DNA of 64,000 bases from Clostridia bacterium (GCA_910574255.1 CAJTAK010000004.1:152077-216076), one strand, 5' to 3'. Shown: positions 51,927 to 60,773, counted from the stretch's first letter. Notes: generated by a model from the letters alone, not told the origin. Numbers and translations: made by a program.

Positions 51927-51978
51927 AGTTCCGCATCATCTCTAACATCACCTTCTATATAGAGATGATTCTGTTTTC
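51927..51978. repeat. Short derivative of the structured repeat, without the core loop
   Basis: It begins TTTTATAAGTTCCGCATC and ends with GATGATTCTGTTTTC, as in the 50.8 kb copy (which has GATGATGCTG), but the conserved core is missing. ATCATCTCT (51935-51943) still pairs perfectly with AGAGATGAT (51961-51969). Confidence 0.65.
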
Positions 51979-52947
51979 TTATACGCGTTCCCGTTTCAGC
52001 TTCCGGCCGAAACAGTCGCTTCCGATAATAATTACAATCAAGATGCCTTCACACAGTCTCTGATAGTAGCTGTCCACTCCAAGCTGGTTCATACAGTTGG
52101 TAAGAAGCTGAATAACGAACAGACCGATAAAGCTCTCTACCATACCGCCAACGCCGCCTGCGAAAGAGGTACCGCCGATAACAACTCCGCAGTTTACCAA
52201 CATACCAGTGGTATCACCATATACGGAGGAACCGGTATTCATACGGGAAGACAACAGCACGCCGGCCAGAGTAGATACAACACCACTGATAACAAATGCT
52301 GCCCATTTGATTGGCACAACCTTGATACCGGAGTATTTTGCCACTTCATAGTTTCCGCCGATAGCATAACAGTTTCGTCCAAAACTGGTAAAGCGCATCA
52401 CGCAGTAAAAAATGATAAACAGGATCAGCATATATACAACCAGAGACGGCACAGACCCAAAAAACTTCATATTGGAGATCTGCATAAACTCCTTACTCTT
52501 ACAAGTCAAGGGGTGTGCGTCTGTCAGCTGCTGGCAGATCCCTTTTAACAGCATTCCCATACCCAGGGTAATGATGAAAGGCTCCGTCTTCTGGTGTACA
52601 ACAAGGAAGCCATTGATAAAACCAACTACCGCACCGCTTAACAGGGCCGTAATGACCGCAACGGGGATAGAAGTTCCGTTATTTACCATCATAACGGCAA
52701 TGATCCCGCCCAGGCACAGGGTTCCGCCGCAGGACAAGTCACAGCCGCCGCAGATAACCGCCACCGTGACGCCAAAGGCTACAATCTCAAGAATCGCCGT
52801 GGAACGAAGCATATCCAGCCAGTTGTATGCCGTATAAAATGTTGTGTTGAAGAAGAGCATCATCACCATCAAAGCCAGAATTGCAATGACTGCTTTTTGC
52901 TTCGAAATGACTTTCCATACTTTATTTACATTTGCTTTTGCATTCAT
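51979..52947 (-). CDS. Sugar ABC transporter permease (RbsC family), second subunit
   Basis: The 322-residue permease of the CUT2 type has about eight to ten TM segments (AVIALLALMVMMLFF-like start, GGTLCLGGIIAVMMVNNGTS, GVVIGGTSFAGGVGGMVESF) and the conserved GRNCYAIGGNYEVAKYSGI loop. CUT2 importers take up monosaccharides such as ribose, galactose or xylose. Together with the permease at 52961 it would form a heterodimeric channel. AAGGAGG precedes the ATG; 13 bases separate the genes. Confidence 0.92.
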   Translation of the reverse strand: MNAKANVNKVWKVISKQKAVIAILALMVMMLFFNTTFYTAYNWLDMLRSTAILEIVAFGVTVAVICGGCDLSCGGTLCLGGIIAVMMVNNGTSIPVAVITALLSGAVVGFINGFLVVHQKTEPFIITLGMGMLLKGICQQLTDAHPLTCKSKEFMQISNMKFFGSVPSLVVYMLILFIIFYCVMRFTSFGRNCYAIGGNYEVAKYSGIKVVPIKWAAFVISGVVSTLAGVLLSSRMNTGSSVYGDTTGMLVNCGVVIGGTSFAGGVGGMVESFIGLFVIQLLTNCMNQLGVDSYYQRLCEGILIVIIIGSDCFGRKLKRERV

Positions 52948-52960
52948 TTTTCAGCCCTCC

Positions 52961-53929
52961 TTACAATTCTTTGCGGTTGTCCAGCCAGATAGCAACTACA
53001 AGCACAGCGCCGCGCATTACCGTCTGCATATAAGTGGACAGGTTCAGCATATTCATACAGTTTCCAAGGAGGGTAATCAGTACAACGCCGAGCATGGTAC
53101 GGAGCACACTTCCTTTGCCGCCTTTCAGAGTGGTTCCGCCTACAACTACACACAGGATAGCATTTGTCTCATAACCGGTCCCGCTGGTAGCCGTTGCCGT
53201 AGTGACACGTGACAGCAGGGCAATAGAAGCCATTGCCGACATCATACCATTGATAGCGTATGCCAGGCGCATGGTACTCTTCATGTTGAAACCGGACAGA
53301 TATGCCGCATCCTTATTGCCTCCCATCAGGGCAATCGCCCGCCCCCAGATGGTCTTCCTGTGGAAGAAATGCATCAAAATCAGCACAATAACAAACACAA
53401 TCAATATAACAGGAATAATTCCAATATTAGAAGAGCCCAGAGTCGTAAAAAGAGAAATCGATCGGCTGCTTCTGGAAATACGCAAGGTCTCAGAGCCTGT
53501 ATAAATAAGAGCAAGAGCCGTATAAATGGAGCTCATACCATATGTAATAAACAGCACCTCGGCCTGAGTCATGGCGCCGCAGGTCGTTAACACCAGACCG
53601 TTAAGCCATCCCAGGAAAGCTCCCAGCAGAATCCCCGCAAGCAAAGCTCCTGCCTGTCCAAGGGGATCCACCAGGCCAATAGTAATTACACCCACCAGGC
53701 TGATAATGCCCACAATAGACAGGTCAATAAATCCTCCGATAATAACAAATGTCATACCGAGCGCCGCAAAAGGCAGAGGGCCAAGCTGTCTCAATACGTT
53801 ATTTAAGTTTGATGCCCCAAGGAACTTCGGCTCTGCAATAGCCGTGACAATAATCAAAACCACAATGCCGCAGAGAACCAGATTCTGTTTTAAAAACTCC
53901 AAAAAAGAATTTGTTTTTGTCTTTGTCAT
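52961..53929 (-). CDS. Sugar ABC transporter permease (RbsC family), first subunit
   Basis: The 322-residue CUT2 permease carries the family stretches TFVIIGGFIDLSIVGIISLV, GLVLTTCGAMTQAEVLFITY, GRAIALMGGNKDAAYLSGFN and VVGGTTLKGGKGSVLRTMLG. The ATG at 53929 directly follows GGAGG and lies 16 bases after the ATPase stop; the open frame extends upstream but overlaps the ATPase gene without family similarity. Two permease genes in a CUT2 operon suggest a heterodimer. Confidence 0.93.
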   Translation of the reverse strand: MTKTKTNSFLEFLKQNLVLCGIVVLIIVTAIAEPKFLGASNLNNVLRQLGPLPFAALGMTFVIIGGFIDLSIVGIISLVGVITIGLVDPLGQAGALLAGILLGAFLGWLNGLVLTTCGAMTQAEVLFITYGMSSIYTALALIYTGSETLRISRSSRSISLFTTLGSSNIGIIPVILIVFVIVLILMHFFHRKTIWGRAIALMGGNKDAAYLSGFNMKSTMRLAYAINGMMSAMASIALLSRVTTATATSGTGYETNAILCVVVGGTTLKGGKGSVLRTMLGVVLITLLGNCMNMLNLSTYMQTVMRGAVLVVAIWLDNRKEL

Positions 53930-53945
53930 TTTCTTACCTCCGTTC

Positions 53946-55430
53946 TCACCCGATGGCTTTGTCCATAATCTCTTCTGCCGTCGCTTCCTCCGGATTAAAT
54001 TCTCCGGTGATGCGTCCGTCACAGATAGCCAGAACACGGTTACTCATATTCAAAACCTCAGGAAGCTCAGAGGAAATCATGATAATGGCTCCGCCTTCCT
54101 CAACAATCTTATTCATTAACAGATAGATCTCAAACTTTGCGCCTACGTCAATACCTCTTGTAGGCTCATCAAGAATCAGGATCTTTGGATTGCGTTCCAT
54201 CCACCGTCCCACAATACATTTCTGCTGATTACCGCCGGACAATGTCACTACCTTCGTCTCTGGGGTAGGAGTCTTGATGGCCAGTGCTTCAATCTGACGC
54301 TTTCCAATGTCCGCTTCCTTTGAGGAATCCACAATACCCATATGGGTCAGATCCTCTAAGGAGGCAATCGTAATATTGCTCTCCACGGAGAAAGGAAGAA
54401 TCAGTCCCTCACGCTTCCGGTCCTCCGGAACGAGGGCCATGCCTGCCTGCTTCGCCTGCTTGGGCGTAGGAATCTTTATTTCTTTTCCCTCTAAGAAAAC
54501 CTGATGACCCTTTACCTTATCCGCACCGTACAGCGCACGAATAATCTCTGTACGACCGGCGCCTACCAGACCAACCAGGCCCAGGATCTCACCTTTATGT
54601 AAAGTAAAGTTAATATTATGCAGCTTACGGGTATTCAGATTCCGCACCTCCAGAAGCGGCTCTCCCACACAGTGGGCACGGGGCGGATACTCGTTCTCAA
54701 TGGTCCGTCCTACCATCTTGGCAATCATATCGCTTCTGGTCAGCTCTTCCACTGGTTTGGTATCAATGACGCAGCCATCACGCATGATTGTGACAATATT
54801 GCAATACTCAAAAATCTCATCCAGCTTATGGCTGATATAGATAACAGATACGCCCTTATCTCTCAGCTGATTGATAATAATTCCCAGCTTTTTCAATTCC
54901 TCCGATGTGAGGGAGCTGCTGGGTTCATCCATGATTATTAATTTGGAATCAAAAGACAATGCTTTTGCAATCTCCACCATCTGCATCTCAGATGCGCTCA
55001 AATCTCCCACCAGCGTGGTGGTGCTGATGCTGCTTCCAATGCTGTCCAGCAGCTCACGGGCCTTTTTATGGGTACCCTTCATGCCTTTTGTCTCGGAAAA
55101 ACGTCCAAGGAAAATATTTTCTCCTACGGTCATAGTATTTACCAGGTTAAATTCCTGATAAATAATACTTAAGCCCCTGCGCAGAGCCTGTATGGGCGTT
55201 GTATGTTCAATGGTTTCCCCATTAAATACAACTGTTCCTTCATCCTTTTCATAAACACCGGATAAAATCTTCATGAGTGTAGACTTACCTGCTCCATTCT
55301 CCCCCACAATACCATACACAACGCCGCAGGGAATGGAAACAGATACATGATCCAGGGCTTTTACTCCAGGGAAGTATTTACAGATATCTTTTACTTCAAG
55401 AATATAATCGGTTGTCTTCTCCAACTTCAC
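53946..55430 (-). CDS. Sugar ABC transporter ATP-binding protein (RbsA/MglA type, two ATPase domains)
   Basis: The 494-residue protein has two ABC domains. The first shows Walker A GENGAGKSTL, signature LSASEMQMVEIAKAL and Walker B LIIMDEPSSSL. The second has a degenerate Walker A (GLVGAGRTE), signature LSGGNQQKCIVGRWM and LILDEPTRGIDVG, as usual in CUT2 ATPases. It powers the two permeases that follow. The start is either the GTG at 55430 or the TTG two codons later, which is better spaced from GGGAGG. Confidence 0.95.
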   Translation of the reverse strand: MKLEKTTDYILEVKDICKYFPGVKALDHVSVSIPCGVVYGIVGENGAGKSTLMKILSGVYEKDEGTVVFNGETIEHTTPIQALRRGLSIIYQEFNLVNTMTVGENIFLGRFSETKGMKGTHKKARELLDSIGSSISTTTLVGDLSASEMQMVEIAKALSFDSKLIIMDEPSSSLTSEELKKLGIIINQLRDKGVSVIYISHKLDEIFEYCNIVTIMRDGCVIDTKPVEELTRSDMIAKMVGRTIENEYPPRAHCVGEPLLEVRNLNTRKLHNINFTLHKGEILGLVGLVGAGRTEIIRALYGADKVKGHQVFLEGKEIKIPTPKQAKQAGMALVPEDRKREGLILPFSVESNITIASLEDLTHMGIVDSSKEADIGKRQIEALAIKTPTPETKVVTLSGGNQQKCIVGRWMERNPKILILDEPTRGIDVGAKFEIYLLMNKIVEEGGAIIMISSELPEVLNMSNRVLAICDGRITGEFNPEEATAEEIMDKAIG

Positions 55431-55525
55431 TGCCTCCCTTGCCTTATTTTGAAAGTAGCTGGTTCCGGTCTTGTACCGGAACCAGCTATCTACATAGTCA
55501 GCTCTTTTTTAACAAAGCTTGTATC

Positions 55526-56569
55526 TTACCACTCCGGATACGGATAATCATCAATGGTATCTGCTGTGATGATCTGCGGTTCAGTCCAAACAACATCATT
55601 TTCCAGTGTCTCACCATTCATAATCTTGGTAATGCAGTCAAATGCATCGATGGTCATCTGAGTGAAGCTCTGTCCGATACACAGAGACTGTGTTCCCTCT
55701 TTTACCTGATCAAAACCGATAGCACATCCATCCACGCCGATGGTATAAACATTTGCGATATCAAGATCGCTGGAAGCCTTCATAGCCTCGATACATCCGG
55801 TCAAACCTACATCCCAATGGCAGTATACGGCCTGAATATCCGAACCATATTTGGTGATAAAGTCCTCCATGATTGCCATGGCGTCTTCACTTGCCCACTC
55901 CTGGCAGTCCTGAGCATCCAATACCTTAACGGAATCATCAATGGTATTGAAGAATCCGTCATGACGGTTAATCTGTGCGGCATGGCCTGACTGTCCGCCA
56001 ACCTCTACAACATTACATCCATCCGGGAAAGCTTCCATCAATGTCTGAGCAGCAATCTCTCCGAACAAAACATCGTTGGTACCGCACATGAAATCACGAT
56101 ACTCTGTGGTAGCATATCCTTCCGGCAACTCAGAAGAATACAGGCCAATGATAATTCCGGCCTCTTTCGCTTCCTGAATAGCAGGAATCAGAGCGCTTGG
56201 GTCAGTAGGATTCATACAGATGGCCGTATAGCCCTGAGCGATACAGGTTCCGATAGCGGACACACCATTCTGTGCATCATAATCCTCATCAAACAGTGTT
56301 ACCTCAAATCCATACTCATCAGCAAACTTCTGGAACTGGCTCCATGCATATGCCTGAGACGCATTGGATAAGGACTGTGTAATAAACGCAACCTTTGCCT
56401 TGCCCTCGGATGATGCCGGAGCATCCGTTCCTGCGTCATCGCCTGCAGGCTCTGCCTCTCCCTCTGTCTGTGCCGGCTCACTTGTTGCTGGCTCCTGTGT
56501 TTTGCCGCCGCATGCCGTCATGCCGAATACCATGGCGATTGTCAGCAGCAATGCAATTCCCTTCTTCAT
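55526..56569 (-). CDS. Sugar ABC transporter substrate-binding lipoprotein (RbsB-like)
   Basis: The 347-residue lipoprotein has a signal with lipobox GMTAC (Cys20), an acidic linker (about residues 24-54) and a periplasmic-binding-protein type 1 domain (KVAFITQSLSNASQAYAWSQ, QGYTAICMNPTDPSALIPAI, NVVEVGGQSGHAAQINRHDG, YTIGVDGCAIGFDQVKEGTQ). It delivers the ligand to the CUT2 permeases. It is the first gene of the transporter operon, with AAGGAGG before the ATG and a likely promoter at 56677-56705. Confidence 0.94.
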   Translation of the reverse strand: MKKGIALLLTIAMVFGMTACGGKTQEPATSEPAQTEGEAEPAGDDAGTDAPASSEGKAKVAFITQSLSNASQAYAWSQFQKFADEYGFEVTLFDEDYDAQNGVSAIGTCIAQGYTAICMNPTDPSALIPAIQEAKEAGIIIGLYSSELPEGYATTEYRDFMCGTNDVLFGEIAAQTLMEAFPDGCNVVEVGGQSGHAAQINRHDGFFNTIDDSVKVLDAQDCQEWASEDAMAIMEDFITKYGSDIQAVYCHWDVGLTGCIEAMKASSDLDIANVYTIGVDGCAIGFDQVKEGTQSLCIGQSFTQMTIDAFDCITKIMNGETLENDVVWTEPQIITADTIDDYPYPEW

Positions 56570-56676
56570 TTTTTGTCCTCCTTCTTTTTCCGTTTTTATT
56601 AATCAACAGGGGTTCCCTGCTAATCACTATTGTGATATTGCATAAACTGTAGTCTTATGTTTCTTCTTTTTTATTT

Positions 56677-56705
56677 ATTATAAATAATATTTTTTCCAAC
56701 AATAA
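56677..56705 (-). promoter_or_regulatory. Putative promoter of the sugar importer operon
   Basis: On the minus strand a perfect TATAAT (56677-56682) has TTATTG 17 bases upstream (56700-56705). A small inverted repeat TGTAC AAAAG GTACA at 56716-56730 lies just upstream and might bind a regulator. Confidence 0.45.
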
Positions 56706-56750
56706 CCCATAATGTTGTACAAAAGGTACACGATTCTGAACAAAAAGGTT

Positions 56751-56821
56751 AAAAAAAATACACTCAGCAGTTTTTTTGTTAACATTTTTATACAAATGTG
56801 TTGCAAAAACCTTCTGAGTGC
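56751..56821 (-). terminator. Terminator after the lactonase-family gene
   Basis: On the minus strand GCACTCAGAAGGTTTTT pairs with AAAAACTGCTGAGTG (imperfect), followed by TATTTTTTTT. It isolates the lactonase gene from the sugar importer operon. Confidence 0.75.
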
Positions 56822-56839
56822 ATTCTTTATTTATATTTT

Positions 56840-57946
56840 TTAATTCTTCCAGGGTGCCAGAACCGTAACGCAGTTAACCTCCTTTTCGGTATGAACCAGA
56901 GTCAGTTCTCCGGTATCCTGATCAATTTCAAAAACGCAGATAGTATCCGTGTCCTGGTGGCCTGCCAAAAGATATCTTCCGCCGGGCGAAAGAATAAAGT
57001 CTCTGGGTATTTCTCCTCCGCTGTCCTTTCGCTGAATCAGTGTCAGCTTTCCGTCTTTGTCTATGTGAAATACCGCCAGATGGTTGCTTCCCCGCACGGA
57101 CACATAAAGCCATTTTCCATTTGGATGCAGGCGGATGGCGGCTCCCAGACTTGGAATATCATAATCCTCCGGCATGGCAGATATGGTCTGTATCAGCTCC
57201 GCCTTACCCGTCTCCTTCTCGTATCTGTAAGTATTGACCTGACAAGCAATCTCCGTCATTACATAGAGATAATTTCCGTCTTTATCAAAAACTCCGTGGC
57301 GAATTCCCTGTCCCGGAATTCCCTGTATATCCAACTCTTCTTTCGGAAGCAGCCATCCCCTGTTCCAATCTCCCTGATATCCCGCAAGACGGTCCAGACC
57401 CAGATCCGCCACATAAACAGATTGCCCGTCCGGAGAAAGAAGCATCTGATGGGGATGGGGACCCTCCTGGCGCTCTGCATTGACTCCCTTTCCCTGATGG
57501 CGCAGAACACAGCTGGCATGTCCCAGGCTGTGATCCGGAAGAATGGGAAGCAGACAGAAGCTTCCGCCCGAATAATTGGCCGCCATCAGATACTTTCCGT
57601 CCGGAGAGAAAGCCAGATAGCAGGCATCCGCCCCACAGGTAAACTGTCTGTTCAGCAGCCGCAATTCTCCTGTCTTTGTCCCAATCTCATAGGCCGAAAC
57701 GGTCGAACCGTCAATTCCCTCATATTCCTTCAGCTCATTCACGCAGTACAGATAAGGAGCCTTCGGATCCACCAGTATATAGGATGGATTCGGCACCGAT
57801 AAAGTCTCCGCCATGCGCACAAGCTCCCCTGTCTCCTCATCAAAGCCGTAGCAGGTAATCCCTTTGCATCTGCCCGGTACAATCTCACCGGATCCCATTT
57901 TTGTCGGCTCCGTATAGCCTCCTGTAAAAAAACAAAACTTCTTCAA
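56840..57946 (-). CDS. Lactonase family protein (6-phosphogluconolactonase-like, seven-bladed propeller)
   Basis: The 368-residue protein matches the YbhE/Pgl family: FCFFTGGYTEPTKMG at the start, NPSYILVDPKAPYLYCVNEL, AFSPDGKYLMAANYSGGS, GPHPHQMLLSPDGQSVYVAD and the terminal blade SPGGRYLLAGHQDTDTICVF. Enzymes of this group hydrolyse 6-phosphogluconolactone or related lactones. Placement upstream of the sugar importer might link it to the island's catabolism if an aldonolactone intermediate forms, but it has its own terminator. The start is a TTG at 57946 with GGAG nine bases upstream. Confidence 0.9.
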   Translation of the reverse strand: MKKFCFFTGGYTEPTKMGSGEIVPGRCKGITCYGFDEETGELVRMAETLSVPNPSYILVDPKAPYLYCVNELKEYEGIDGSTVSAYEIGTKTGELRLLNRQFTCGADACYLAFSPDGKYLMAANYSGGSFCLLPILPDHSLGHASCVLRHQGKGVNAERQEGPHPHQMLLSPDGQSVYVADLGLDRLAGYQGDWNRGWLLPKEELDIQGIPGQGIRHGVFDKDGNYLYVMTEIACQVNTYRYEKETGKAELIQTISAMPEDYDIPSLGAAIRLHPNGKWLYVSVRGSNHLAVFHIDKDGKLTLIQRKDSGGEIPRDFILSPGGRYLLAGHQDTDTICVFEIDQDTGELTLVHTEKEVNCVTVLAPWKN

Positions 57947-58008
57947 TTTTAAACGCTCCTTTCCAAGAAAAGTGATTTTTTTATGGTTCCAAATTGTTAC
58001 TTTTCAGA

Positions 58009-58038
58009 CCCAGCCAATCACTCCGCTGATTGGCTGGG
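58009..58038. repeat. Perfect 12-bp hairpin between divergent genes
   Basis: CCCAGCCAATCA (58009-58020) and its exact complement (58027-58038) are separated by six bases. It lies between the lactonase gene start and the UPF0303 gene. No T tract follows, so an operator is as likely as an RNA hairpin. Confidence 0.6.
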
Positions 58039-58147
58039 AGCCAGCACAGTTATGGGGCCAGATTTAAAATGCATAGTACAACATATTTTCCGATTTGACA
58101 AATGCTTCTCTTATGGATACAATAATCAAAAGCAAGGAGGATTACAT

Positions 58148-58645
58148 ATGGGTACCTTTTACTGGGAAGAACAATGGACAGATATCTTAGCCGAACAGGA
58201 ACAGCTTCTTCGCTATCCTGAATTTACCAGAAAAACAGCGCTGGACCTGGGAATGGAAATTCTGCGGCTGGCACGGGAAGCTTATCACAAATCCGCCGCT
58301 ATCCGTATTGTGGAGGACGGAACTACTATCTTTGCCTATAAAATGGAAGGCACTTCCTCCGAAAATGACTGGTGGATGGACAAAAAATTATCCGTCTCAC
58401 GAATGACCGGCATGAGCTCTCTGCGCTCCTACGTGGAAGCGGAATCCGGCCGCCTTTGTCCGGAATGGGAAAAGAGACCAAATAACTTTGCCGCCTGCGG
58501 AGGATGCTTCCCTATTTTCCATGCAGACAACAAGACGCCCTGGATCCATGTGCTGGTATCCGGCATGAAGCATTATGAAGACCACCAAATTATCGCTGAT
58601 GCCATGGCCATACAGTTAAACAAAACCATCCGGCGCATCCTGTAA
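58148..58645 (+). CDS. UPF0303/haem-degrading domain (HbpS-like) protein
   Basis: The 165-residue cytoplasmic protein matches the UPF0303 group of the GlcG/HbpS superfamily: TALDLGMEILRLAREAY, FAYKMEGTSSENDWWMDKKL, and GGCFPIFHADNKTPWIHVLV. Members are small alpha/beta proteins; some bind haem, some occur with polyol or glycolate catabolic genes, and their role here is unknown. The ATG at 58148 has AAGGAGG seven bases upstream; the longer open frame upstream runs through the hairpin region. It ends at a bidirectional terminator. Confidence 0.85.
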   Translation: MGTFYWEEQWTDILAEQEQLLRYPEFTRKTALDLGMEILRLAREAYHKSAAIRIVEDGTTIFAYKMEGTSSENDWWMDKKLSVSRMTGMSSLRSYVEAESGRLCPEWEKRPNNFAACGGCFPIFHADNKTPWIHVLVSGMKHYEDHQIIADAMAIQLNKTIRRIL

Positions 58646-58646
58646 C

Positions 58647-58690
58647 AAGGACCGTCAGGCAGAGACTCCCTCTTCCTGACAGTCCTTTTT
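58647..58690. terminator. Bidirectional terminator between UPF0303 and AraC genes
   Basis: AAGGACCGTCAGG pairs with CCTGACAGTCCTT, followed by a T run on the plus strand. The genes on both sides converge here. Confidence 0.8.
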
Positions 58691-58699
58691 CATACAAAT

Positions 58700-59491
58700 T
58701 TACTGTGCCTGAATCCTGAACTTGCGGCGGAAAATGGCAGGCGACTCACCTACGTTCTCCTTAAATACCCTGTGAAAGTACTTGGGAGAGTCAAACCCTA
58801 CCTGATAGGCAATCTCATTCACATCCAAGCCGGAGGCCATTAAAAACTGTTTGGATCGCTCAATTCGGAACTGATTAATATACGAGACAACGGAAAGCCC
58901 CGTCCTCTGCTTAAACTTACGGGACAGGTAGGATTTGCTGATATGCTCCAGCTCCGCCAGCTCATCTAATGTAATTTTCTCCGCATAGTGCTTCTTAATG
59001 TATTCCAGCACACAATCCAGCATCTGGGTTCCAACCATAGCTTCCTCATTCTGCCGCATAACGCTGAGAAGCAGCACCTTTAAGGCATATTCCAGCAGAA
59101 GTTCATCCTGATTTTCTCTCTTTCCCTCCCGGTATACCATCTGAAAGGCATTGTACAGGATGCTGTCCCTCTCATGCAGGCGGATAGGCTCCTCAATAAT
59201 AAGATCGGGTATGTCAATCCAAAAACAGATAATCTCCCTGCGCCGTTCCGGAATCCTTTTATCCTGATGTTCATGATGGGCCGGATAAACCACCGTGTCA
59301 TACAGAGAAAAGGAGACATTTACTCCGGACACATCTACGTCCCCTTTTCCCTCCACATAATAAATCAGCTCATGGTAAGGATGAGAATGGCGGGTAAAGT
59401 TCCAGATACTGCTGTCCTCATCAAACCATTCACAAAATCTAAGCTTCGGCTTGCTGTCACGAATCACCTCATAAGCTTCTTTTAAATCCAT
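58700..59491 (-). CDS. AraC-family regulator with cupin sensor (1)
   Basis: The 263-residue regulator has an N-terminal cupin (SHPYHELIYYVEGKGDVDVS, VVYPAHHEHQDKRIPERRRE) and a C-terminal two-HTH AraC domain (ITLDELAELEHISKSYLSRK, FKQRTGLSVVSYINQFRIER, VNEIAYQVGFDSPKYFHRVF). It probably senses a sugar or other small molecule. The ATG directly abuts GGGGAG, so the start is not certain. Possible targets are the divergent or adjacent genes of the island. Confidence 0.9.
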   Translation of the reverse strand: MDLKEAYEVIRDSKPKLRFCEWFDEDSSIWNFTRHSHPYHELIYYVEGKGDVDVSGVNVSFSLYDTVVYPAHHEHQDKRIPERRREIICFWIDIPDLIIEEPIRLHERDSILYNAFQMVYREGKRENQDELLLEYALKVLLLSVMRQNEEAMVGTQMLDCVLEYIKKHYAEKITLDELAELEHISKSYLSRKFKQRTGLSVVSYINQFRIERSKQFLMASGLDVNEIAYQVGFDSPKYFHRVFKENVGESPAIFRRKFRIQAQ

Positions 59492-59839
59492 CTCCCCACG
59501 TCCAATCCGTCTCCGGTAAATTGAATACTATCCTTCTCTCTCAGTCCTTATACCGCAGTTCTTTTCTACATTATTGCACACCCTGCCAAAAACCGCAACC
59601 GAATTGTACTTACAAAAATACAACGGAAACCCCGAAATCCCTTTTGGGGATCCCGGGGCTTTAAAAGAAGACAAAAAATTCGCAAGCGATTTGCATCGCT
59701 GCTGACTTGTAAGCTAGAAAATTTTTTTCTTGTATTCTGTCAAATTCTTTTTTATAATAGCATTATACAATCATATATCTGAAAAAGATAGGAAATTGCA
59801 TCCAAAATTCTAGTACAAAACCACCAAGAGGAGGTTTTT
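59492..59839. other. Intergenic region between two divergent AraC regulator genes
   Basis: No gene is seen. A GC-rich hairpin at 59630-59658 (CCCCGAAATCCC with GGGATCCCGGGG, imperfect) is followed by CTTTAAAAG. A promoter for the plus-strand gene lies at 59730-59758. The rest is AT-rich. Confidence 0.6.
59730..59758 (+). promoter_or_regulatory. Promoter of the second AraC gene
   Basis: TTGTAT (59730-59735) and TATAAT (59753-59758) are separated by 17 bases, about 80 bases ahead of the gene. Confidence 0.6.
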
Positions 59840-60739
59840 ATGGCATTACTCCCCTGCGATATCCCGGTGGACAAGCATGGACGTGAGCTGAAATCTCACG
59901 ACACCGCATTTCCCATTGGCTGTTATCTTGATAATCTGACAGTAGATGCCGTTCCCTGGCATTGGCACAATGAGCTGGAAGCCGTAATAATTGCTGAAGG
60001 AAGCTGTACGTTTTTTGTTGATTCCGAAAAATATATTTTAAAAAAGGGAGACGGTATTTTTGTCAATTCCAATTTTTTGCATACCGTTTTGGATAACGAC
60101 TGTATTAACTGCCAGCTCCATTCCATTACTTTTCATCCCAGACTGGTAGGCGGCAGTCTCGACAGTGTCTTCTGGCAGAAATATCTGCAGCCCCTGCTGA
60201 CGGATCCTTCTTTTCGCTGCATTTTCCTAAGCCAGAGGATAGCTTGGCAAAAAGAAGCTCTGGAAGTAATAGAAGCCGCATGGCAAAGTGTCGTTTTCGA
60301 ACCCTCCGGATACGAATTTCGGGTACGCAGCTTTCTCTCCCACCTGATATGGCTGAGCGTCAGCCACCGTCCCGTTGTTCAGTCCGTTCCCTCCGAAAAG
60401 TCCCTGCGGGACGGAGAGCGGATCAAGATCATGCTTCAATATATCCACGATCATTATGCAGAGGAAATCAACACCTGCCAAATCGCCGGAAGCGCAATGA
60501 TCAGCGCAAGTGAATGTCTCCGATGCTTTCGCAGCACCATCGGCATAACTCCTATCAAATATGTGAAGCAATACCGTATTCAGCAGGCTGCCAAGCTGCT
60601 TGCCACCACCACGCAAAAAATCATCAGCATCGGAACACTTTGCGGATTTCAGGAAATGAGCTATTTTGCCAGATCCTTTAAGGCGCAGATGGGCTGCCTT
60701 CCTACGGAATACCGCAAAAGAATGTCCTCAAAATCATAA
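59840..60739 (+). CDS. AraC-family regulator with cupin sensor (2)
   Basis: The 299-residue protein has a cupin sensor (WHWHNELEAVIIAEGSCTFF, YILKKGDGIFVNSNFLHTVL) and an AraC DNA-binding domain (INTCQIAGSAMISASECLRC, FRSTIGITPIKYVKQYRIQQ, IISIGTLCGFQEMSYFARSF). It is a distant paralogue of the regulator at 58700-59491. AGGAGG precedes the ATG. A perfect 14-bp terminator stem overlaps its last codons. Targets and effector are unknown. Confidence 0.9.
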   Translation: MALLPCDIPVDKHGRELKSHDTAFPIGCYLDNLTVDAVPWHWHNELEAVIIAEGSCTFFVDSEKYILKKGDGIFVNSNFLHTVLDNDCINCQLHSITFHPRLVGGSLDSVFWQKYLQPLLTDPSFRCIFLSQRIAWQKEALEVIEAAWQSVVFEPSGYEFRVRSFLSHLIWLSVSHRPVVQSVPSEKSLRDGERIKIMLQYIHDHYAEEINTCQIAGSAMISASECLRCFRSTIGITPIKYVKQYRIQQAAKLLATTTQKIISIGTLCGFQEMSYFARSFKAQMGCLPTEYRKRMSSKS

Positions 60740-60756
60740 AAGGATTTTGAGGACAT
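60722..60756 (+). terminator. Terminator overlapping the end of the second AraC gene
   Basis: ATGTCCTCAAAATC (60722-60735) and its exact complement (60743-60756) form a 14-bp stem followed by TTTTC. It may also serve the glgB transcript from the other side. Confidence 0.85.
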
Positions 60757-60773
60757 TTTTCATATGGAAAATC

